A stretch of DNA of 64,000 nucleotides from contig SMSL01000001.1 in the NCBI GenBank assembly GCA_007859995.1, positions 124,001-188,000 on the forward strand, given 5' to 3'. The notes beneath the pieces were generated by a model, which searched no databases, was not told the origin of the DNA, and saw nothing but the letters and a program-made list of their open reading frames with translations. Source of the DNA: Candidatus Brocadiaceae bacterium S225. GTDB lineage: Bacteria; Planctomycetota; Brocadiia; Brocadiales; Scalinduaceae. The position numbers and the translations under genes are program-made. Shown piece after piece: positions 42,940-53,009 of this stretch. Position 1 is the stretch's first letter. The number at the start of each line of letters is the position of its first letter.

Positions 42940-44514
42940 TTACTTCCATACCAGGTAATCTTCTATCGCCAGATAATCGAGCCCACAACCAAAGAAAGTC
43001 ATTATTGCATCTCTTGGTGAACACACAATAGGCTGACCTGCCACATTAAAGCTGGTATTGAGAAGCGCCGGTACGCCAGTTATCTTTTTGAATTCGTTGA
43101 TTAATTCCCAGTACCTGGGGGCAATTTCTTTCCTGACCGACTGCACCCTTACCGTATGGTCTACATGCGCGGCTGAAACTATTTCAGAGACTTTCTCTTC
43201 AATCGCATGAAAGGCAATTATCATAAACGGAGAATTGTAAGGCTCCTTCACATAACCGGCATAATCCTCTGACAGAAATGATGGGGCGAAAGGTCTCCAC
43301 GACTCTCTCCCCTTTATACTCTTGTTTACAATATCCTTCATATCCTTATTCTTCGGATTGCCAAGTATGCTTCTGCCGCCAAGCGCCCTCGGACCAAATT
43401 CCATCCTTCCCTGAAACCAGCCCACCGTCTTGTTCTCTGCAATCAATGTCGCTGTTTCTTTAGCAATATCACCACAACGCTTGTAATTACTAATTTTGTA
43501 TCTCTTCAGTTCGTATTCAACCTCCTCATTGGTATAATCCGGACCATAATATGGATGTTCAAGGACAATCTCAGGTCTGTGCCCCGTAACATCTTTATAG
43601 ACACTTAAGGCTGCCCCTAACGCCGTACCCATATCATGAGCAGCAGGTTGAACAAATATATTATCAACATGGCCTGACCTTAGAAGCACGCCATTCATTG
43701 AGCAGTTTAAAGCACATCCACCTGCCAGGCACAGGTTCTTAGAGCCGGTTATGTTATGTAGATATAAACTCATCTGTAAGGCCGCTCTCTCAAGTGCCTG
43801 CTGTGCGGTTGCGGCCAGGTCTTTATGGTACTGGTTCAGGTCTTCTCCATTTTTCCGTTGCGCCAGATCAGCAAAATATTTCTTAAAACCCTTTTTGTCC
43901 ATAATTGGAATATCGTGGTCCCAATCAATAAACTTAAATTCATTCTCAATTGGCTCTCCATAAGCCGCAAGACCCATTACCTTACCTTCTTCGCTATGAT
44001 ATCTAAAACCTAACGCTTTCGTAATCAGACTGTAAATATGTCCCCAACTACTTCTGTTTGGTATGGCCTTTACGATCCTGAAATCATCTTTTTCTCCAGC
44101 CATCAGGAGGCCTGATTCTCCGCCGCCAGAACCATCAAATGACAATATGTTTGAATGGTCAAATCCCGATACATAATAAGAGCTTAATGCATGGGCGATA
44201 TGATGTCGAACAAACCTAATTCTTTTATCCTCGTGGCTAAAAGGTAACTGTTTCAGTTTGTATTCCCATATATGCTGCTCTCTTTTTTTATGCCCTTTCA
44301 TAGACTCCCAGCCTACGGCAAAATAATCGACATCATCCAATGTTACCCCGGCCCTGTTAAGGCAGAATTCTATGGAACGCTCGGCAGGCATATCAACAGC
44401 GTGCTTGAGCCTGTTTAATCTTTCCTCCTCAACCATAGCGATCAGTTTACCATCTACAAGGATGCATGCCCCGTTGTTCCACAAAACGGGGTGTGTTACT
44501 CCCAGAATTATCAT
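42940..44514 (-). CDS. O-carbamoyltransferase, copy 2
   Basis: Also 524 residues and the close paralogue of copy 1, with the same start ILGVTHPVLWNNGACILVDGK, FGPRALGGRSILGNPKNKD and NTSFNVAGQPIVCSPRDA. Differences are scattered and include the region around residues 75-100 and 145-240, where acceptor contacts would lie. This upstream copy is first in the pair and probably drives both. Duplication with retention of all motifs suggests two acceptors or a gene dosage effect. Confidence 0.9.
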   Translation of the reverse strand: MIILGVTHPVLWNNGACILVDGKLIAMVEEERLNRLKHAVDMPAERSIEFCLNRAGVTLDDVDYFAVGWESMKGHKKREQHIWEYKLKQLPFSHEDKRIRFVRHHIAHALSSYYVSGFDHSNILSFDGSGGGESGLLMAGEKDDFRIVKAIPNRSSWGHIYSLITKALGFRYHSEEGKVMGLAAYGEPIENEFKFIDWDHDIPIMDKKGFKKYFADLAQRKNGEDLNQYHKDLAATAQQALERAALQMSLYLHNITGSKNLCLAGGCALNCSMNGVLLRSGHVDNIFVQPAAHDMGTALGAALSVYKDVTGHRPEIVLEHPYYGPDYTNEEVEYELKRYKISNYKRCGDIAKETATLIAENKTVGWFQGRMEFGPRALGGRSILGNPKNKDMKDIVNKSIKGRESWRPFAPSFLSEDYAGYVKEPYNSPFMIIAFHAIEEKVSEIVSAAHVDHTVRVQSVRKEIAPRYWELINEFKKITGVPALLNTSFNVAGQPIVCSPRDAIMTFFGCGLDYLAIEDYLVWK

Positions 44515-44743
44515 TTATATTTCTCCAATCTGAATTTGAGGTTGTTATGCAACCAATATCAATTTTTGCTCTTCTGCAATAGTCTTCCTCTGTACTGCAG
44601 CGCAGGTTAAACAAAGAAGCCATAATAGAATTTTATTATAAGAACTCAAGCTTTTTCTCACTTCACCGACGGTGTTTAGCACGAATCACAATAGTCTGCT
44701 TTCAGAAGAAATTGACAGGAGATCCAGCCATTCATTACAACGA

Positions 44744-44772
44744 TTGATATTAATGGTAATTTATACTATAAT
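44744..44772 (+). promoter_or_regulatory. Sigma-70 promoter for the radical SAM gene
   Basis: TTGATA (44744-44749) and TATAAT (44767-44772) are separated by 17 bp. The gene starts at 44866, leaving a leader of about 87 nt. The rest of 44515-44865 shows no other feature. Confidence 0.65.
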
Positions 44773-44865
44773 CACTAATCATCATTTTGAGTACCGGTAA
44801 TTGAACGCCAATCATCAACAGTGGCAATACCTTATTAATCAAACCATAACATAATCTGAAATATA

Positions 44866-45888
44866 ATGTTAAAAGATTTACGGAGACATCTCCGCATCTA
44901 CAGCATGAGAAAACTCTACAACCTGATTATGGGTAAGGTTCAGTTCTCAATAGGCTCTGCACACCTCTATTATTATCCCGCCAAGATTTCGATAGAATCA
45001 GGTAATATCTGCAACCTTCGCTGTCCACTTTGCCCAAGCGGCCAGAAAGACAGTTCTGCCAGGAAAGGCTTACTGTCATTTTCCGATTTTAAAAGGATTG
45101 TAGATGAAATTGGAAAGAATCTGCTCCTGATCAGGCTGTATAACTGGGGAGAACCCCTTCTCAATAAAGAACTTACGAAAATGGCAGAATATGCTGATCA
45201 AAACAGAATAGCGGTGAAAATAAGTACAAATCTGAGTCTTCCTATTGACGATGATCAGGCCGAAGCAATAATCAAAGCCAACCTACAAAAAATATATATT
45301 TCCTGTGATGGTACGAGCAGTTCAACCTACTCAATCTATCATATTGACGGTGATTTTAACAAAGTCATGTCAAATATGAAACTTTTACTCAAGAAAAAGA
45401 AGCAATTAGGAAATAGCTATACTGAGTTAATATGGCTGTTTCATGTCTTCAGTCACAATGAACACGAAATTGAAACGGCGAAGGAGATAGCAAAAGAGTT
45501 AGGCATTAAGCTGTCCATAAATAAGATACGCACTGATATGGGCAAGGAGATATTTGAAACTGCCGAAAAATCTCTTGAGCGAGATTCAAAATGGCTGCCG
45601 GTAAATCCGGAATATAACACGTTTAATATGATAGAAAAGAAACCAAAAAAAAAATTCAACTGTCATCTGTTATGGACCGAAACCGTAATCAACTGGGATG
45701 GCAACGTTTTGCCATGCTGTTCTGTATATAGCGAAACACACTCTTTTGGCAATGTTAAAGAAGAATCTTTCAAAAAAGTCTGGAATAACAAGAAATATAT
45801 ATCGGCACGAAAAGAGGTCCTCGGGCGTAAAAACAACACAAAAACAGTTTGCCATATTTGCAAGGCAAATGATTATCTATATATATGA
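44866..45888 (+). CDS. Radical SAM protein with SPASM-like C-terminal cluster domain
   Basis: A 340-residue enzyme. The cluster motif CNLRCPLC has Cys 49, 53 and 56, with GEPLL following. The C-terminal part carries FNCHLLWTE, INWDGNVLPCCSVY, FGNVKEESFKKVWN and VCHICKAND, the Cys-rich SPASM pattern seen in peptide-modifying and sugar-modifying enzymes. Substrate unknown. It is 22 bp upstream of a histidine kinase gene. Confidence 0.85.
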   Translation: MLKDLRRHLRIYSMRKLYNLIMGKVQFSIGSAHLYYYPAKISIESGNICNLRCPLCPSGQKDSSARKGLLSFSDFKRIVDEIGKNLLLIRLYNWGEPLLNKELTKMAEYADQNRIAVKISTNLSLPIDDDQAEAIIKANLQKIYISCDGTSSSTYSIYHIDGDFNKVMSNMKLLLKKKKQLGNSYTELIWLFHVFSHNEHEIETAKEIAKELGIKLSINKIRTDMGKEIFETAEKSLERDSKWLPVNPEYNTFNMIEKKPKKKFNCHLLWTETVINWDGNVLPCCSVYSETHSFGNVKEESFKKVWNNKKYISARKEVLGRKNNTKTVCHICKANDYLYI

Positions 45889-45910
45889 CTCTGAAGTTAA
45901 AAATTAAACT

Positions 45911-48028
45911 ATGACATTAATCGAAATTGTAGCGTTAGTAGGCTTCATTCTTGGTTCAATTCTTCATACAATCCTCTCAATTCTCATTATTCAGAGGAAG
46001 AATAAGAAAGGAAGTGAACTTGTCTTCTTGTTCCTTGTGATCAGTGTGGCGATGTGGCATTATGGTAATGTCATCTCTCTTTTCAGTTTAATGCTATTTG
46101 GAAAAAATGTTCCTATTATTAATCAATCTTCAAATGCTGTTGCATGCATGGGAATGGGTGTAACGCCAAGCCTGCTTTTGCATACTGCTCTATTGTTTCT
46201 TTTGGAAAGCGGCAGGAAAATTAAGAAAAAAATTATGATAACCATGGTTACCATAATTTATCTTCCCATCATACCGCTCTTATTTACGGCAGGGCGGATA
46301 GTGTTTTTTGAAGAGTCCGATGTGCTGATGGACGGCTCACCGCTTGTAAAACCTTTTATTATATGGCTTCTGTTTTCAATATTTACCGCTGCCATTATCT
46401 CACGCATTCTCTCCACCAAGGTGGAAGAAGTCGAGGAACAGAGATTTCACTTCTCTATCTTCTGGATTCTCATATTTATCATAATACTGGTTACCTGTAC
46501 TGTCCTTCTTAAAGGAAGAGATATCCCATATATTGGTGATTATATGGTCCTGGCTACTATGCTTTCATCTATCTTTCCCAGTATCATATTTTCTTATTAT
46601 GTTTATCGTTACAATTATATGGAATTTGTTCTCAGGAGAAGTATATTTTATTCATTTCTCGCCGTTCTGGTTATCTGTTTCTATTATTTCGGAATAAGGC
46701 AATTAAGTAAATATCTTGAACTCAATTATTCAATTAATGCGAAGGTATTAGAAGCGGTACTGATTATAGCTCTCGTATACTGGTTTCCAAAATTAAAAGA
46801 GAACATTCAAGGGTTAATAAGAAAGTTGTCCTTTAAGATGATTACAGACACTGAGTATCTTTTAAATGATTTGAGTCACCAGATCAGTGCGGATCTGCTT
46901 ATTGACCTGTCGCTTTTGTTGGAAAACATTGTAGAATCAATAAAAAAAGCAACTGCAATTAAAAACGTTAACCTGATCCTGCTCAAAGGAGGAAGTACAC
47001 AAGTCATCAGACATGTGGAGAATATGGTTATAGTCAAAGACGACATAATAAATACAATCAAGTATTTTGATAAAGGTGAGATTACAGTGCTGGACAGACA
47101 CGAAGTCACAGACGCATCTATCATAAATGAAATGAAACGGTTGGAAATGTTCTTTGTATTTCCGATTTTTAAAGACAGAAAACTAACAGGGTTGCTGACT
47201 CTTGGTAAATCTCGAAGGGGAATGCGGTTGCGTGCAGAAAACCTTGAACAGTTGATGCTTATTGCAAATCAGATAAGTTCCGCAATGGCCAAGGCAGAGC
47301 TTATACAGGAAAAGCTGCAGATGGAAAGGAAAATGTATGAGAACGAAAAGCTATCCAGTCTGGGCAGGTTATCTACCAGTGTCGCGCATGAGGTAAAGAA
47401 TCCTCTGAGTTCAATAAAGGCAATCGTCCAGGTCTTAAAAGAAGATTCCGGAAATGAATCGAAAACACAGCAAAGTCTTTCAATAATTGTGGAAGAGATA
47501 GATCGTTTGACAAAAGTTGTAAACCAGCTTCTGGTCTTTGCTAAACCGCAAACGGACAGCAAATCTACTGTCAATATAAATGAGGTAATCAGTAAAATAT
47601 CAGTCGTTTTAAGGCATGAGGCAAAAATTAATAATGTTATTATACACCAGGATGTCTCAAATGATGTACCGGTTATCACGGTAGACGAGGGATCATTGAA
47701 TGAAGTATTTTTTAATATTATTTATAATGCTATTCAAGCCATGTCAGAAGGTGGAAAATTGACAATATCAATGAGCTATGATCAAAAAGATGATTATATT
47801 ACTGTTGTTTTTGAAAATACCGGACCCAGGATCTCTGAGGAAGATATGGACAAGATTTTTGAACCATTTTATACAACCAAACAGATGGGTACCGGTTTAG
47901 GATTGGCTATTGTTAAAAAGAAACTGGAAGAAATTAGAGGTATGGTCCATGTACAAAGTGAAGATTCATTCACAAGGTTTACCGTTAAAATTCCATCGTC
48001 AGAAGGCGTATTGGTAAGTAACATCTAA
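45911..48028 (+). CDS. Polytopic membrane sensor histidine kinase
   Basis: A 705-residue kinase with about seven to nine hydrophobic helices over residues 1-290, a GAF-like segment (about 310-470), a short coiled coil and a kinase core: GRLSTSVAHEVKNPLSSIKA (phospho-His near 492) and an HATPase domain with NEVFFNIIYNAIQAM and TGLGLAIVKKKLE. The layout resembles PrsK-type kinases of exosortase systems, but no PEP-CTERM or exosortase gene is in the window. It lies 4 bp before a sigma-54 response regulator, its likely partner. Confidence 0.85.
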   Translation: MTLIEIVALVGFILGSILHTILSILIIQRKNKKGSELVFLFLVISVAMWHYGNVISLFSLMLFGKNVPIINQSSNAVACMGMGVTPSLLLHTALLFLLESGRKIKKKIMITMVTIIYLPIIPLLFTAGRIVFFEESDVLMDGSPLVKPFIIWLLFSIFTAAIISRILSTKVEEVEEQRFHFSIFWILIFIIILVTCTVLLKGRDIPYIGDYMVLATMLSSIFPSIIFSYYVYRYNYMEFVLRRSIFYSFLAVLVICFYYFGIRQLSKYLELNYSINAKVLEAVLIIALVYWFPKLKENIQGLIRKLSFKMITDTEYLLNDLSHQISADLLIDLSLLLENIVESIKKATAIKNVNLILLKGGSTQVIRHVENMVIVKDDIINTIKYFDKGEITVLDRHEVTDASIINEMKRLEMFFVFPIFKDRKLTGLLTLGKSRRGMRLRAENLEQLMLIANQISSAMAKAELIQEKLQMERKMYENEKLSSLGRLSTSVAHEVKNPLSSIKAIVQVLKEDSGNESKTQQSLSIIVEEIDRLTKVVNQLLVFAKPQTDSKSTVNINEVISKISVVLRHEAKINNVIIHQDVSNDVPVITVDEGSLNEVFFNIIYNAIQAMSEGGKLTISMSYDQKDDYITVVFENTGPRISEEDMDKIFEPFYTTKQMGTGLGLAIVKKKLEEIRGMVHVQSEDSFTRFTVKIPSSEGVLVSNI

Positions 48029-48031
48029 ATT

Positions 48032-49402
48032 ATGAAAAAGACAATATTAATAATAGATGACGAGAAAGCAGCAAGATTCGGAATGAAACTGGCCTTAGAA
48101 AAAGACGGTTACAATGTCATGGAAGCCAGTGATGGTATTGGCGCTTTTGACGTAATAAAGACAAAGAGCCCATCTCTTATTTTCCTTGATATTAACATGC
48201 CAAAGATGAATGGCATTCAGGTATTAAAAGAGATAAACCGTATGGAAAAACCTCCTATGATAGTCATGGTAACTGCTTACGGATCTGAAAGAGTAGCAGT
48301 AGATGCCATGAAAAAAGGCGCTTACGATTATATAGCCAAACCATACGAAATAGATGAACTCAGATTTATTGCCAAACACGCTTTCGAAAAACTTACACTG
48401 GAAGACGAAAACTCCAGATTGCGTTCAGAAATTGATAGGTTGGGCTCAAGGGCTAAAATAGTAGGAGAAAGTCGGGAAATGAATCACGTATTTAATAAAA
48501 TAGAAAAGGTTGGCCCATCTGATGTGACAGTATTAATTCTGGGTGAAAGCGGAAGTGGAAAAGAGCTGGTGGCCAGAGAGATCCACAAAAAAAGTTCCCG
48601 CAGAAATAATCCGATGATAATAATGAATTGTGCGGCGCTACCTGAAACACTAATCGAGAGTGAATTATTCGGGTATGAAAAAGGTGCCTTCACAGGTGCG
48701 ACAGAAAGACGCCTGGGCAAATTTGAACTGGCGGATAAAGGTACAATATTTCTTGACGAAATTGGAGATATGAGTCCTAAAACTCAGGCAAAAGTCCTGA
48801 GGATCCTTCAGGAACAGAGTTTTGAGCGATTAGGAGGGACAGAAACTCTTTATGTTGATGTCAGACTGATAAGCGCGACACATAAAGATCTGCTTAAAGA
48901 GATCAAAGAAGGTAATTTCAGAGAAGACCTGTACTACAGACTGAAAGTTATTGAAATTCTACTTCCACCATTGAGAAATCGTAGAGAAGACATTATAATA
49001 CTGGCGGAAAGATTTATACAGTATTTCTCTGAAAAGCACAAAAAAAACGTAAAATCAATATCAAAAGAAGCAGTGAAAGCTTTTACCAAGTATTCGTGGC
49101 CTGGTAATGTAAGGGAGTTGCAGAACGTTATAGAAAGCGCAGTCGTAATGGCAAATGCTGAAACTCTCGAAATCAACGATTTCCCGGAAGAGATTAGTAA
49201 TTCTGATAGTAATCGTAGTTTCGATTATAATTTGCCTTTCAGAGACGCGAAGAAAATAGTCGTGGAGGCATTCGAAAGGGACTTTGTCAGCAGGAAGTTA
49301 GCAGAAAACAATGGCAACATAAGCAAAGCTGCCGAAGCACTCGGTATGCACAGGCAAAGCCTGCAACATAAGATTAAAGAACTTAATATGAAAGAGATAT
49401 GA
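48032..49402 (+). CDS. NtrC-family sigma-54-dependent response regulator
   Basis: A 456-residue regulator: receiver with phospho-Asp53 in LIFLDINMPKMNG, AAA+ ATPase with GESGSGKELVAREIH (near 171-185) and the sigma-54 contact loop GAFTGA (near 218-223), DEIGDMSPKTQAK Walker B, and a Fis-type helix-turn-helix with NISKAAEALGMHRQSLQHKIKEL. It activates sigma-54 promoters in response to its kinase. The coding end overlaps dnaE by 4 bp (ATGA), so the pair and dnaE may be cotranscribed. Confidence 0.93.
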   Translation: MKKTILIIDDEKAARFGMKLALEKDGYNVMEASDGIGAFDVIKTKSPSLIFLDINMPKMNGIQVLKEINRMEKPPMIVMVTAYGSERVAVDAMKKGAYDYIAKPYEIDELRFIAKHAFEKLTLEDENSRLRSEIDRLGSRAKIVGESREMNHVFNKIEKVGPSDVTVLILGESGSGKELVAREIHKKSSRRNNPMIIMNCAALPETLIESELFGYEKGAFTGATERRLGKFELADKGTIFLDEIGDMSPKTQAKVLRILQEQSFERLGGTETLYVDVRLISATHKDLLKEIKEGNFREDLYYRLKVIEILLPPLRNRREDIIILAERFIQYFSEKHKKNVKSISKEAVKAFTKYSWPGNVRELQNVIESAVVMANAETLEINDFPEEISNSDSNRSFDYNLPFRDAKKIVVEAFERDFVSRKLAENNGNISKAAEALGMHRQSLQHKIKELNMKEI

Positions 49403-52400
49403 AAAATAATTTTGTCCATTTACACGTTCATAGTGATTACAGCCTGTTAGACGGTGCTTGCCGGATTAATGACCTGGTTGACAAAACCAAATCTTTAAAC
49501 ATGAAAAGCGTGGCGTTGACTGACCATGGCAACATGTTTGGAGCAATCGGATTTTACGAATATGCCAGACAGAATGATATAAAACCCATCCTGGGATTTG
49601 AATCGTATGTCGCTCCGGGCAGTAGATTATCAAAAGAAGGAGGCAAGCAGAAGGCATACCATTTGACACTTTTAGCTGAAAATCTCGATGGATACAGAAA
49701 CCTGCTGAAACTGTCCTCGTCTTCATACCTGGAAGGTTTTTATTATAAACCCAGAATCGACAAAGAGTTGTTAAATAAACATTCAAAGGGAGTTATCTGC
49801 CTGAGCGGATGTATGCAGTCGGAAATAAATCAAAACTTGTTGAATAATGATTATGAAAAGGCAGTAGACGCCGCATCTCAATACAGAGATATTTTTGGTG
49901 CTGATAATTTCTATCTGGAACTGCAGAATAATAGAATTGAACGCCAGGACGAATTAGTGAAGGAAGCGTTTAAAATCAGTCAGAATCTGGGATTAAAAAC
50001 CGTTGCTACTAATGACATACACTATATGGAAGCTGACGATTATTATGCCCATGATGCCCTTTTGTGCATAAACACGGGAAAATCCATACATGATGTCAAA
50101 AGGATGCGCTTAAGCACTAATGAATTCTACTTTAAAACACAGGAGCAGATGGAAAAAACATTTGGAGATTTACCGGAAGCGATAATGAATACATCATTGA
50201 TCGCTGACAGATGCAATGTTGAGCTTAATTTAAATACAATGCACCTGCCCAGGTTTCACCCGCGAGAAGATTCTCTCTGTTACAAACCGGGTATGACAAA
50301 TAAACAGCACCTGAGAAGGCTCTGCGAACACGGAGCTATAGAGTTATACGAAAACATTGATAAGGTAGTTACCGATAGATTAGATCACGAACTTAGTGTA
50401 ATAGAAGAAACAAATTTTGTTGACTATTTTCTTATTGTATGGGACTTCATTGATTATGCGATAAAAGAACAGATACCAGCCATAGCTCGTGGTTCAGGTG
50501 CGGGCAGTTTAGTCGCCTATCTGCTCGGAATCTCAAACATCGATCCTATAAAATACGATCTACTGTTTGAAAGATTTCTGAACGCCGAAAGACTATCCAT
50601 GCCTGATCTTGATATTGATTTCTGTGCCGAGGGTAGAGATAAGGTAATTCAATATGTGAGAAAACGATATGGTGGAGATAACAATGTCGCACAGATTATC
50701 ACCTTTGGGACTATGAAGGCTAAAGCGGTAATCAGGGATGTTGGCAGGGCCATGGACATACCGTTACCTATAGTCGATAAAATCGCAAAATTAATCCCAC
50801 CCACTCTGGGCATTACATTAAAAAACGCCCTTGAAGAGGAACCGGAATTGAAAGCCATGCGTGACGGTGACCCACAGATACTAGAGCTGTTCAATATTTC
50901 TGCAAAACTCGAAGGACTGCGAAGACATGCATCTACACACGCTGCCGGTGTGGTTATTTCCGACGAACCGCTAACCAACTACATCCCACTGGCAAAGAAC
51001 AAGGATACCGTGATAACACAATTTGATGGTGAAACTCTTGTTGAGAAGATCGGCCTGTTAAAGGCTGATTTTCTTGGCGTAAGGAAGTTCACTGTCATTG
51101 ATAAGGCAAGGCTGCTTATAAAGGCGACAACCGGAACCGTTGTTAATATCAATAAGCTGCCGATAGATGACAAGAAAACATATGATTTGTTGTCACGGGG
51201 TGACGTTAAGGGTGTTTTCCAGGTAGAGACAAGCAGAGGTTTCAAAGACTTGCTGATGAAACTTAAACCTGATAAATTTGAGGACGTACTACCTCTGGTT
51301 GCGTTATATCGACCCGGACCATTAGGAAGTGGAATGGTTGATACTTTTATAAATTGCAGACATGGCAGAGAAGCAGTGAAATATCTCCATCCTAAACTCG
51401 AACCGTTACTCAAAGAGACGTATGGGCTGATTGTTTACCAGGAACAGGTAATGCGCATCGCGAACAGGCTGGGAGGCTTTACCCTTAATGAAGCCGACAA
51501 TTTAAGAAAGGCAATGGGTAAAAAGAAACCGGAGGTTATGGAAAAGTTCAAGGCACAATTTATAAACGGAGCCATAAAGAACGAAATACCGAAAAGCAGT
51601 GCAGAGAAAATCTTCGAACTGATGGAATACTTTGCGGGTTACGGGTTTAACAAATCACACTCTGCAGCCTATGCCATGGTCTGCTACCAGACTGCTTATC
51701 TAAAGGCTAACTACCCAACGCAATACATGACAGCCCAGATGACATGCGAAAAACAGAATAACCTGAAAATTGTAGACTATATGCATGAGTGCAACCGAAT
51801 GGGCATTGAATTATTACCGCCATGTGTAAATGAAAGCTATTCGGATTTCACAATAGTGTCAGATCAACAGGTCAGGTTCGGTCTCGGGGCAATTAAAAAC
51901 GTTGGTGAAAAGGCGATAGAATCAATCATTATGGCAAGAAAAGAGGATGGTGAATTTACCACAATATTTGATTTCTGCGAACGTGTAGACCTGAGACTGG
52001 TAAACAAACAGGTAATGGAAAGCCTTATCAAATCAGGATGTTTTGATTCGCTGCCGGGATACAGATCTCAATTCTTTGAAGGAATAGATACACTGTTGAA
52101 AGTTGGAACAAAATCAAACAAAGACCGCCGTATGGGACAGATGAATCTATTTGGCGCACAGGAAAATACAATAGACTTAAATGCTTTCCATAGTCTGCCT
52201 GAAACAGAGAAGTGGTCTGAGAAGCAACTGCTTAAAGCGGAAAAAGAGGCATTGGGGCTTTATGTCAGTTCGCATCCGTTAAAAAGGTATAAAGATGCAA
52301 TAGAGCATTATTCCGATACCACAACAGGAGAACTTTCGGAAAGGCAGGAAGATGCCGAGGTCTTGATAGGTGGAATAGTTGACAGCGTTAACCGTACGTC

Positions 52401-52869
52401 CACTAAAAAAGGCAAGCCGATTGCGTATTTTACCATTGAAGATATGGAAGGAATAGCGAAATGCGTAATTTTCTCGACAAAACTGGCATCTCTCAATGAT
52501 CGACTCCATCCCGATGAAGTGGTTTTTATTAAAGGGAAAGTAGGCTTCAGAGATACCGAAGCTTCAATCAGAGTTACTGAAATAATAATTCCGGAAGAAA
52601 TTGAAAAAAAAATAGAGAACAAACCGCCAAAGAATGCTATAATACGCCTCAAATATGCACAAATAAGTGATGATATTCTCTCAGGCTTGAAAGAAATCCT
52701 CTCGGCAAATAAAGGGCCATGTCCTGTATTCATAAAATTAGAGATTCCAGACAATAAATTAGTAATAATTAAGACATCTGACGTTTATTCTGTTTCATTA
52801 AACGAAAATGTTTTTAACGGGATAAGAGACTTGGTTGGAGAAGGATGCCTGGTCTCAAAAAGCGCGTGA
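49399..52869 (+). CDS. dnaE: DNA polymerase III alpha subunit
   Basis: The replicative polymerase, 1156 residues, DnaE1 type. A PHP domain opens it (HVHSDYSLLDGACRI), the palm has MPDLDIDF with catalytic Asp403 and Asp405, and the finger and beta-clamp-binding regions follow: GVFQVETSRGFKDL, GYGFNKSHSAAYAMVCYQTAY (split over 738-758) and the OB-fold near 985-1060 (GKPIAYFTIEDMEG). All canonical landmarks are present and the length matches E. coli DnaE (1160). The start overlaps the NtrC gene by ATGA, an unusual neighbour for a core replication gene. Confidence 0.95.
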   Translation: MKNNFVHLHVHSDYSLLDGACRINDLVDKTKSLNMKSVALTDHGNMFGAIGFYEYARQNDIKPILGFESYVAPGSRLSKEGGKQKAYHLTLLAENLDGYRNLLKLSSSSYLEGFYYKPRIDKELLNKHSKGVICLSGCMQSEINQNLLNNDYEKAVDAASQYRDIFGADNFYLELQNNRIERQDELVKEAFKISQNLGLKTVATNDIHYMEADDYYAHDALLCINTGKSIHDVKRMRLSTNEFYFKTQEQMEKTFGDLPEAIMNTSLIADRCNVELNLNTMHLPRFHPREDSLCYKPGMTNKQHLRRLCEHGAIELYENIDKVVTDRLDHELSVIEETNFVDYFLIVWDFIDYAIKEQIPAIARGSGAGSLVAYLLGISNIDPIKYDLLFERFLNAERLSMPDLDIDFCAEGRDKVIQYVRKRYGGDNNVAQIITFGTMKAKAVIRDVGRAMDIPLPIVDKIAKLIPPTLGITLKNALEEEPELKAMRDGDPQILELFNISAKLEGLRRHASTHAAGVVISDEPLTNYIPLAKNKDTVITQFDGETLVEKIGLLKADFLGVRKFTVIDKARLLIKATTGTVVNINKLPIDDKKTYDLLSRGDVKGVFQVETSRGFKDLLMKLKPDKFEDVLPLVALYRPGPLGSGMVDTFINCRHGREAVKYLHPKLEPLLKETYGLIVYQEQVMRIANRLGGFTLNEADNLRKAMGKKKPEVMEKFKAQFINGAIKNEIPKSSAEKIFELMEYFAGYGFNKSHSAAYAMVCYQTAYLKANYPTQYMTAQMTCEKQNNLKIVDYMHECNRMGIELLPPCVNESYSDFTIVSDQQVRFGLGAIKNVGEKAIESIIMARKEDGEFTTIFDFCERVDLRLVNKQVMESLIKSGCFDSLPGYRSQFFEGIDTLLKVGTKSNKDRRMGQMNLFGAQENTIDLNAFHSLPETEKWSEKQLLKAEKEALGLYVSSHPLKRYKDAIEHYSDTTTGELSERQEDAEVLIGGIVDSVNRTSTKKGKPIAYFTIEDMEGIAKCVIFSTKLASLNDRLHPDEVVFIKGKVGFRDTEASIRVTEIIIPEEIEKKIENKPPKNAIIRLKYAQISDDILSGLKEILSANKGPCPVFIKLEIPDNKLVIIKTSDVYSVSLNENVFNGIRDLVGEGCLVSKSA

Positions 52870-53009
52870 ATCTAAATGGCCTACTAGCTCAGAGAATGTA
52901 ACTCAAGACTCTGAGGGTTTGGATTTTATAGGTGGACTCTACCCGCCATGTTATTTTCAAATAAACTAATTACCAAGTTACAATTTAAATTAAGGAAGGT
53001 ATTGAGGAA

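Noticed and set aside
45911-49402. PEP-CTERM/exosortase regulation (PrsK/PrsR)
   Set aside because: The kinase looks PrsK-like but no exosortase or PEP-CTERM protein is present; kept as a general NtrC-type pair.
52876-52950. tRNA-like stretch CTACTAGCTCAGAG with a T-arm-like GGTGG-ACTCTAC-CCGCC
   Set aside because: No pairing acceptor stem, D-arm does not fold and there is no CCA or usual T-loop; a chance resemblance.
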